32,928 bases of DNA from Luteolibacter sp. (GTDB taxonomy: Bacteria > Verrucomicrobiota > Verrucomicrobiia > Verrucomicrobiales > Akkermansiaceae), in contig JAUYNL010000025.1 in NCBI GenBank assembly GCA_030696085.1, positions 1 through 32,928 on the forward strand, read 5' to 3'. Position 1 is the stretch's first letter. The number at the start of each line of letters is the position of its first letter. Made by a program: the position numbers and the translations under genes. Positions 27,005 through 32,928 of the stretch are shown piece after piece. The notes below the pieces were generated by a model that saw nothing but the letters and a program-made list of their open reading frames with translations, searched no databases and was not told the origin of the DNA.

Positions 27005-29845
27005 TCAAGAGGCGTAGCTTTCCACGCTGTCGCAGGTGCAGACGAGGTTGCGGTCGCCATGGACGTTGTCAATACGGCCGACGGCGGGCCAGAACTTGTG
27101 TTGCCGCAGGTGAGGCAGCGGATAGGCGGCTTGTTCTCGGGTGTAGGCATGCGGCCATTCGTTGGCGCAGATGGTTTCCGCCGGATGCGGGGCGTGCTTG
27201 AGCGGATTATCGCTGGCGTCCAGTTCGCCGCGGATCACGGCGCTGATTTCACCGTGAATGGAGATCATCGCATCGCAGAAACGATCGAGCTCGGATTTCG
27301 ATTCGGATTCGGTGGGTTCGATCATGAGCGTGCCGCCGACCGGCCAGCTCATGGTGGGCGCGTGAAAACCATAGTCCATCAGGCGCTTTGCCACATCCTC
27401 CACGGTGATGTGGCTTTGATCGGAGAGCGGACGCACATCGATGATGCACTCGTGGGCAACAAGTCCGCCATGACCCGTGTAAAGGATTGGATAGAAAGGC
27501 GCGAGACGTTTGGCGATGTAGTTGGCGTTGAGGATGGCAACCTCGGTGGCTTCCTTGAGTCCGTGGCGGCCCATCATGGCGATGTACATCCATGAGATCG
27601 TATTGATGGATGCGCTGCCCCATGGCGCGGAGCAGACGGCTCCCTCCTTGGCATCGAGCTCGCGGTGGCCGGGAAGAAAGGCAACGAGTTGTTTGGCCAC
27701 GCCGATGGGGCCCACGCCGGGACCCCCGCCGCCGTGCGGGATGCAGAAGGTTTTGTGGAGGTTGAGATGGCAGACATCGGCACCGATCAGGCCGGGCGAA
27801 GTGAGTCCGACCTGCGCATTCATGTTCGCGCCATCCATGTAAACCTGGCCGCCATGCCCGTGGATGAGATCGCATATATCACGGATGGTGGCTTCGAACA
27901 CGCCGTGGGTGGACGGATAGGTGACCATCAGCGCGGCGAGGTTCGCCGCATGTTCGGTGGCGCGCGCTTCGAGATCAGCGACATCGATATTTCCGGAATC
28001 ATCACATTTCACGCCGATCACCTTCATGCCCGCCATCACGGCGGACGCTGGATTGGTGCCGTGGGCGGAAACGGGAATCAGGCAGATCTTGCGGTGGCCC
28101 TCGCCGCGGGACAGATGATAGCGGCGGATGGCGAGCAGGCCGGCGTATTCGCCCTGCGATCCGGCGTTCGGTTGCAGCGAGACTGCGGCGAAGCCGGTGA
28201 CTTCGGCCAGCCAGTCCTCCAGCAAGCCGAGCATTTCGCGGTAGCCCGCGCTCTGATCGGCGGGCACGAAGGGATGCAGCGAGGAAACCTCCGGCCAGCT
28301 CAAGGGCATCATCTCGGAAGTGGCGTTGAGTTTCATCGTGCAGGAACCCAGCGCGATCATCGATTCGTTGAGCGCGAGATCCTTCGATTCGAGGCGCTTG
28401 ATGTAGCGCAGCATCTCGGTTTCCGAGTGATAGCTGTTGAAGACCTTCTGGGTGAGGAAAGCGGATGATCTGGCAATCTCCGCAGGCCAGTCCGTGTGTG
28501 GAAAATCACGGGTGAGTTCTGCCCCGAAAGCTTCGCAGATTGCCGCGAGATCGCCACCATGAGTCGTTTCGTCCAAAGAAATCCCAAGATGATCGGCGTC
28601 GATGAACCTCAGGTTGATCCCGGCGGCGATGCTATTTTGCAGGATTGCGGCCGCCTTGCCGGGGACATGGGCGATGATCGTGTCGAAATAAGGGCCGGGT
28701 TCGATATCGATGCCGGCTTGGCTCAGCGAAGTTGCAAGGCGGGTGGTTTGGCCAAGAACCTCCATCGCGATTTGCTTGAGCCCTTCCGGGCCATGATAGA
28801 TGGCATACATCGATGCCATCACGGCCAGCAGCACCTGGGCGGTGCAGATGTTGGAGGTGGCCTTGTCGCGGCGGATGTGCTGCTCGCGCGTTTGCAGCGA
28901 GAGCCGGTAGCCCGGCTTGCCGCGCGAGTCGATGGAGACGCCGATCAGGCGGCCGGGCATCTTGCGCTTGAGCGCGTCGGTGCAGGCCATGAAGGCGGCG
29001 TGCGGTCCGCCGAAGCCCATCGGCACGCCGAAACGCTGTGAGGAGCCGATGCAGATGTCCGCGCCGAAGGATCCGGGCGCCTTGAGAACCGTTAGCGCGA
29101 GGATATCCGCGGCCACGATGGCCACCGCTCCGGCGGATCTGGCGCTCGCGAAAAACGAGCTGAAATCATCGATGCGGCCGCGGGTATCGGGATATTGCAC
29201 GAGCACGGCGCACACGCTGCCGTCGGCGGGAAGCTGATAAGTCTGCCAGTCGCCGGTGATCACCTCGATGCCGAGCGGTTCGGCGCGGGTGACGACCACA
29301 TCGAGCGTCTGCGGGTGGACCCTGTCGGAAACGAAGATCGCCCGGCCCTTGGGTTTTCCGGCGAGCGCCAGGCTCATCGCCTCGGCGGCGGCCGTGCCTT
29401 CATCGAGCAGCGAGGCGTTGGCGACGTCCAGGCCGGTGAGGCTGGTGATCATCGTCTGGAAGTTGAGCAGGGCTTCGAGGCGGCCCTGGGCGATTTCCGC
29501 CTGATAGGGCGTGTAGGCGGTGTACCAGCCGGGGTTTTCCAGGATGTTGCGCTGGATGACGCCCGGCGTGTGGGTGCCGTGGTAGCCCTGGCCGATGAAG
29601 GATTTCAGCAGGCGGTTTTTCGCCATGAGGGACTTGAGCGACGCGAGCGCCTCATGCTCGTGGAGGGCGGGGGGAAGATCGAGTGCGCCTTCCATGCGGA
29701 TGCCGCCCGGCACGGCGGCTTCGATCAGGGCATCGAGTGTCGGATAGCCGGTCTGGCGGAGCATTTGATCGCGATCGGAACCCACGGGGCCCAGGTGACG
29801 GCGGGAAAAATCGAAGGAAGCTGGCATGATGGGAGCGGTGTGCAT
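27005..29845 (-). CDS. gcvP: Glycine dehydrogenase (decarboxylating), P-protein
   Basis: 946 residues, the full-length single-chain type. The P-protein decarboxylates glycine with PLP and passes the aminomethyl group to the H-protein lipoyl arm of the glycine cleavage system. N-terminal half: [20 protein letters not shown], then [20 protein letters not shown] and [14 protein letters not shown]-terminal half: [20 protein letters not shown], then [28 protein letters not shown] and the PLP lysine in [20 protein letters not shown] (Lys698). Active-site blocks are complete. An internal Met (MPASF, 29827) is an alternative start. gcvT and gcvH are not adjacent in the window. No glycine riboswitch was recognised in the 78-bp gap upstream. 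Confidence 0.97.
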   Translation of the reverse strand: MHTAPIMPASFDFSRRHLGPVGSDRDQMLRQTGYPTLDALIEAAVPGGIRMEGALDLPPALHEHEALASLKSLMAKNRLLKSFIGQGYHGTHTPGVIQRNILENPGWYTAYTPYQAEIAQGRLEALLNFQTMITSLTGLDVANASLLDEGTAAAEAMSLALAGKPKGRAIFVSDRVHPQTLDVVVTRAEPLGIEVITGDWQTYQLPADGSVCAVLVQYPDTRGRIDDFSSFFASARSAGAVAIVAADILALTVLKAPGSFGADICIGSSQRFGVPMGFGGPHAAFMACTDALKRKMPGRLIGVSIDSRGKPGYRLSLQTREQHIRRDKATSNICTAQVLLAVMASMYAIYHGPEGLKQIAMEVLGQTTRLATSLSQAGIDIEPGPYFDTIIAHVPGKAAAILQNSIAAGINLRFIDADHLGISLDETTHGGDLAAICEAFGAELTRDFPHTDWPAEIARSSAFLTQKVFNSYHSETEMLRYIKRLESKDLALNESMIALGSCTMKLNATSEMMPLSWPEVSSLHPFVPADQSAGYREMLGLLEDWLAEVTGFAAVSLQPNAGSQGEYAGLLAIRRYHLSRGEGHRKICLIPVSAHGTNPASAVMAGMKVIGVKCDDSGNIDVADLEARATEHAANLAALMVTYPSTHGVFEATIRDICDLIHGHGGQVYMDGANMNAQVGLTSPGLIGADVCHLNLHKTFCIPHGGGGPGVGPIGVAKQLVAFLPGHRELDAKEGAVCSAPWGSASINTISWMYIAMMGRHGLKEATEVAILNANYIAKRLAPFYPILYTGHGGLVAHECIIDVRPLSDQSHITVEDVAKRLMDYGFHAPTMSWPVGGTLMIEPTESESKSELDRFCDAMISIHGEISAVIRGELDASDNPLKHAPHPAETICANEWPHAYTREQAAYPLPHLRQHKFWPAVGRIDNVHGDRNLVCTCDSVESYAS

Positions 29846-29886
29846 CGGCCGGATCGGCGCGACGCCACCTGCATAATGGAAAATGC

Positions 29887-29903
29887 CAGAGGCGCAACCT
29901 CTG
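29887..29903. repeat. CAGAGG/CCTCTG hairpin between the CHAD and gcvP genes
   Basis: A 6-bp stem CAGAGG/CCTCTG with a CGCAA loop. It lies 20 bp after the CHAD gene's end in that gene's reading direction, so it could end its transcript, although only ATTTTCC follows. It also fits the set of short dispersed hairpins in this window. Confidence 0.4.
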
Positions 29904-29923
29904 CTAGAGCGAAAACACGGATA

Positions 29924-30718
29924 TCATTCCGGACCCGCCTCCCGCAGGAGCGCCGCGTCCTTGATCACCTTGCGCTGGCGGCGGCGGCGGGAGGATTTGA
30001 GCGTTTTCCACAAATCCGGCGCGAACCTCGTGGTGAACCCATGATCGCCCAGCCATTCGGAGAGCGTGGCCAGGTCGTTCTCGTCGCCGAGCATTTCGGC
30101 GAGTTCATGGAGCAGCGGGTCCGGCTTGGATGCGTCCCCGGGCAGGAATCCGAGCGCTCCCATCCAGGCTTTCACCGCCTTGCGGGCCTCATGGAAATCC
30201 TCCTCGGCGTGGTGATCGAGTTTCCGGCAGCGGGCGAGGGCTTTTTCTTCAAGCTTTTTAAGGCCCTTGGCGATGCGATCGGAGAGGTGGTCCGCCGGCA
30301 GGGTGAGCAGTTCGCCGCGTGCGGCATCCACCCGGTCCACGCACCAGGCGATGGTTTCCGGCGGCGGCCGGCGCGCGGCGGAATGCGTCTGCTGGTCGAG
30401 CAATCCGGCGATGGCGGCGGAAATCCCGGGATCGCCCACCCAGCCGAGCTTGTTCCATGTGTTGAGGCGCGAGACCGCATCGCGCGGGCCGGATAGGAGG
30501 CGGCCGATGGCCTGGATCTCCAGCGCGGAGGACTTGCCCAGGCGGAATAACGAGAATCCGCCGCGGAGCGACTTGCCCAGCTTTCGGATCGCATGGATTT
30601 CTTCGGCGACTTTGCCTTTGGAGTCGAGCAGGCCCAGCAGCAATTGTTTCATCGTATCGCAACCGCTCGTCAGGCGTTCCCGCACGAGTTGCGCGGCGTT
30701 TTCATCCGGAATCTGCAT
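29924..30718 (-). CDS. CHAD domain-containing protein
   Basis: 264 residues from the ATG of MQIPDENAAQLV; a TTG eight codons upstream (30742) is less likely. CHAD domains are all-helical bundles with conserved histidines and basic residues that bind polyphosphate. Two CHAD half-repeats are visible: EEIHAIRKLGKSLRGGFSLF near residue 40, and EDFHEARKAVKAWMGAL with LHELAEMLGDENDLATLSEW near residues 175-230. The H-x-x-R-K signature is in each. There is no fused CYTH phosphatase domain and no ppk or ppx gene nearby, so it is probably a stand-alone polyphosphate-binding protein. No signal peptide. Confidence 0.88.
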   Translation of the reverse strand: MQIPDENAAQLVRERLTSGCDTMKQLLLGLLDSKGKVAEEIHAIRKLGKSLRGGFSLFRLGKSSALEIQAIGRLLSGPRDAVSRLNTWNKLGWVGDPGISAAIAGLLDQQTHSAARRPPPETIAWCVDRVDAARGELLTLPADHLSDRIAKGLKKLEEKALARCRKLDHHAEEDFHEARKAVKAWMGALGFLPGDASKPDPLLHELAEMLGDENDLATLSEWLGDHGFTTRFAPDLWKTLKSSRRRRQRKVIKDAALLREAGPE

Positions 30719-30801
30719 GGGGGGATCAAAATCACAGATCAAGCCGCTTGTCAGCGGGGATCGTGTGACAAATCATGTGGCTGCGGGTTTTTCCGCGTGC
30801 C

Positions 30802-31800
30802 TCAGGGCGTGAAAAGCACCTTGCCGCCGCGTTCCGGCGCATCCAGACGGGCGAGCGCGTCCCGGAATGCCTCCAGCGGGAAGGTCCCGTCCACCGGCTG
30901 CACGAGGGTGCCAGCCGCGACGCGGGCGGCTAGATTTTGATAGATCGCGCGGATCTCGGCGATCGGCGCGTTTTCCACCCAGCGTGTGACCCACAGGCCG
31001 CGGACCCGGATGTCGCGGAAAATGAGCAGGCCGTTGGGCACGGTGAGCGGCTTGCGGCCCATCGCGCCGTAGGTGATGTGGGTGCCTCCCTCGCGCAGCA
31101 GTTTCATGAGGCGCAGCGCGCTTTCTCCGCCCACCGCGTTGAAGGCCAGCGCCGCCTTGGCACCGCCGAGCGCGGATTTCGCCGCGGCCAGGCCGTCATC
31201 GTCATCGAGGAAAACCTCGTCCGCTCCGAGAGCGCGGAGTTCATCGAACAATTCCGCGCGGCGGACGAAGGAAACCGTGCGGATGCCCAGATCGCGGGCG
31301 AGCTGGATCACGCAGCGCCCGACGGCGGAGTTTCCCGCGTTCTGCACGATTGCGGCACCGCCGGGCAGTGCTTCGATGCCCTGCAGCAACTGCCACGCTG
31401 TGGCCGGATTCACCTTGAGCATCGCCGCCTGCCGCGGATCGATATCCTCCGGCAGTTTGAACAAGGTGTCCGCGGAAACGGTGGTGTGGGTGGCCCAGGT
31501 GTCCGCGCGGCGCAGGAAAATCACCCGGTCGCCCGCTTGATAGCCGCCATCGTCGCTGGCCTCCACGATTCCACAGCCCTCCACACCGGGCGTGGCGGGC
31601 AGATCGAGTTTCACACCGTAGGTTCCCTCGATCGTGTTGAGGTCCGCCGGATTGATCGGCGCCGCGAGAATGCGGATTAGAACTTCGCCCGCCATCGGCG
31701 CGCGCGGGGTGAAGGTCTGGGTTTCGAGGACTTCGGCGGGCTTGCCGGTTTGCCTGAAAACGAGTTGGGTGCCGGGTGAAATGGGTGCTTCAGAGCTCAT
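30802..31800 (-). CDS. MDR-family 2-enoyl thioester reductase / quinone oxidoreductase
   Basis: 332 residues. The ATG at 31800 (MSSEAPISPG) is chosen because AAAGGT lies 5 nt upstream; a longer frame starts at 31845. It is a zinc-free medium-chain dehydrogenase/reductase. INPADLNTIEGTYGVKLDLP and PGVEGCGIVE, the loop KVNPATAWQLL, and the cofactor-binding QNAGNSAVGRCVIQLARDLG resemble MECR/Etr1-type NADPH-dependent trans-2-enoyl thioester reductases more than QOR (which has GAAGGVG). The catalytic Tyr of MECR would be the Y of EGTYGVK. A fatty-acid role is therefore likely but not certain. The gene is divergent from the M14 gene, with a 102-bp spacer. Confidence 0.83.
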   Translation of the reverse strand: MSSEAPISPGTQLVFRQTGKPAEVLETQTFTPRAPMAGEVLIRILAAPINPADLNTIEGTYGVKLDLPATPGVEGCGIVEASDDGGYQAGDRVIFLRRADTWATHTTVSADTLFKLPEDIDPRQAAMLKVNPATAWQLLQGIEALPGGAAIVQNAGNSAVGRCVIQLARDLGIRTVSFVRRAELFDELRALGADEVFLDDDDGLAAAKSALGGAKAALAFNAVGGESALRLMKLLREGGTHITYGAMGRKPLTVPNGLLIFRDIRVRGLWVTRWVENAPIAEIRAIYQNLAARVAAGTLVQPVDGTFPLEAFRDALARLDAPERGGKVLFTP

Positions 31801-31902
31801 GCCGGACCTTTGCCAAAACCAACCCGCGAGCCAAGCAGGAAGCACGCAAATCCCCGCGCCAGGGAGTTGCCGGAATCGATCGGATCACCCATATTCGCCG
31901 CG

Positions 31903-32643
31903 ATGAGCCACTCGTTTCATTGGCCGGAGTTTTTGTCCGCGTTCGAACACGCTGCGGGGAATGCCGGTTTTTCATCGCTAACTCTGGCGGAAACCACCGC
32001 TGGCCCGCTCAAAGCGTGGGAATGCCATGGCGACGGCCCCCGGATCTATCTATCCGCCGGCATCCATGGCGATGAACCGGCCGGGCCGCTCGCCTTGCTG
32101 GAATTGATGCGCGGGGACTTCTTCTCCCCCGGGATCGACTGGGTGATCTGCCCCGCGCTGAACCCGGCAGGTCTGGCCAGCGGCCTCCGCGAGAACGCGG
32201 AAGGGGTGGATTTGAACCGCGATTACCGATTGAAGAAAAGCCGCGAGACCGCCGCGCACGCCGATTGGCTGGCCGCCGGGGCGCTGCCGGCCTTGTTCCT
32301 ATCGCTGCACGAGGATTGGGAATCGCGCGGATTCTATCTGTATGAAATCAACCTCGGCGCTGACGAGCCGCGGCGCTCCCGCGAGATCATCGCAGCCACC
32401 GGGCGGTGGTTCCCGCCCGAGCCCGGCCCCGATATCGACGGTCACGCGCCGCGCGAGACGGGCTGGATTTTCCACCCTGCGGAGGCCGACGTTCCGGAAG
32501 GCTGGCCCGAGGCGATCTACCTGGCAAAACTCGGCTGCCCGCTTTCATTCACCTTCGAAACTCCGAGCCACGCCGTGCTCGCCGCACGGGTCGCCGCACA
32601 TTGCGCGGCCGTCCGCGCCGCGTGCCGCGAGCTGGAGCCATAA
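31903..32643 (+). CDS. M14-family zinc carboxypeptidase-like / succinylglutamate desuccinylase-like protein
   Basis: 246 residues from the ATG of MSHSFHWPEFL. The zinc ligands are clear: His55 and Glu58 in SAGIHGDEPAGP, and His136 in FLSLHEDW. The substrate-binding N105-R106-D107 is in GVDLNRDY, and the catalytic Glu219 is in FTFETPS. This is the compact M14 type that includes MpaA-like murein amidopeptidases and AstE/aspartoacylase-like enzymes. No signal peptide, so it is cytoplasmic, in keeping with MpaA-like recycling of peptidoglycan peptides. The substrate is inferred only. It is followed after ~55 bp by copy B of the dispersed repeat. Confidence 0.87.
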   Translation: MSHSFHWPEFLSAFEHAAGNAGFSSLTLAETTAGPLKAWECHGDGPRIYLSAGIHGDEPAGPLALLELMRGDFFSPGIDWVICPALNPAGLASGLRENAEGVDLNRDYRLKKSRETAAHADWLAAGALPALFLSLHEDWESRGFYLYEINLGADEPRRSREIIAATGRWFPPEPGPDIDGHAPRETGWIFHPAEADVPEGWPEAIYLAKLGCPLSFTFETPSHAVLAARVAAHCAAVRAACRELEP

Positions 32644-32697
32644 GGTCAGACATCCTGATCCGGGCACCGCAAAGTCTTGAATTTGCGCAGGCGGGCC

Positions 32698-32928
32698 GGA
32701 AAAAGGTTTGGCACAATTTGCCGTTTCACAGTGGGGTGGCATGGCGCAGGGTCGGGTTGAAAATGAACTCTTCCACTCGGAAGCAAGCTCCCCACCCCGC
32801 ACCATGCCGCAGTTGTTGTTACCCGGGATGCCCGAGGGGGCAATTCGAATCAATCCCGTCGTAAGCCACCTGTTCAAAGACGGGCATGTGACTTGGTTGG
32901 TCGGCTCTGACAATTACTTCTCCCATCG
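32698..32928 (+). repeat. Dispersed ~220-bp repeat, copy B (runs to window edge)
   Basis: Homologous to 20042-20262, with the same block order: GGGGTGGCATGG, then GGATGCCCGAG, GGGGCAATTCGAATCAATCC and CTGACAATTACTTC. Here short frames on both strands stay open. One starts at the ATG at 32828 and runs off the window (MPEGAIRINPVV). The other lies on the minus strand (NQVTCPSLNRWLTTGLIRI). Neither has a known family. The copy is intact at its left end and cut by the window on the right. Confidence 0.62.

Noticed and set aside
29846..29923. Glycine riboswitch upstream of gcvP
   Set aside because: The gap is only 78 bp and holds a small hairpin. The tandem-aptamer conserved cores are not present.
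32828..32928. New gene starting in the right-edge repeat
   Set aside because: The frame is open to the window end, but it lies wholly in a dispersed repeat whose other copy is frame-broken, so a protein product cannot be claimed.

Overview
The window is a high-GC bacterial chromosome segment. It looks most like Verrucomicrobiota, perhaps a Luteolibacter- or Haloferula-type member of the Verrucomicrobiales. That placement is inference. It rests on a secreted delta-60-repeat protein ending in a Ca-binding and C-terminal module common in that phylum, lysine/alanine-rich histone-H1-like protein tails, weak Shine-Dalgarno sequences, and many short 'word-like' dispersed repeats. No rRNA, tRNA or CRISPR array was found.

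Layout. Positions 1-2846 hold a decayed three-gene cluster: the 3' part of an EVE-domain gene, a frameshifted GHKL-ATPase/PD-(D/E)XK nuclease, and a gene apparently truncated at its 3' end. Both junctions overlap by ATGA, which suggests a degenerate defence operon. Positions 3124-8404 are a plus-strand housekeeping run: a ROK-family sugar kinase, dtd, carA, purA and uppS. It is interrupted by two elements with the same ~30-bp terminal inverted repeats. One carries a GxxExxY gene and the other is an empty, MITE-like derivative. Positions 8637-11419 hold a UvrD/PcrA helicase with a dispersed repeat read through in frame, followed by a RelE/HigB-like toxin and an Xre-type antitoxin.

Positions 11420-15142 hold a secreted delta-60-repeat protein bracketed by 15-nt inverted repeats. 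Positions 15143-16390 are a gene graveyard: a small ORF with an in-frame stop, a 31-bp tandem repeat, a GIY-YIG tail, and a Type IIG R-M tail joined to an HNH-like piece. Positions 16393-20010 carry xseA, a von Willebrand A protein and trpB.

Positions 20376-23228 (minus) encode pyruvate phosphate dikinase with H1-like extensions at both ends. A divergent, translationally coupled pair follows: a ketosynthase and an L,D-transpeptidase fused to a HAD-like domain. Then comes a small protein with two helix-turn-helix-like repeats joined by H1-like linkers. A minus-strand group encodes a NUDIX hydrolase, gcvP, a CHAD-domain protein and an MECR-like reductase. A divergent M14 carboxypeptidase-like gene closes the coding part.

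A ~220-bp dispersed repeat occurs twice, downstream of trpB and at the right edge of the window. Most of the interest lies in three places: the coupled EVE/GHKL-nuclease cluster, the GxxExxY inverted-repeat elements, and the H1-like material shared by a metabolic enzyme and a probable nucleoid protein. All family calls were made by eye from motifs. No database search was possible.
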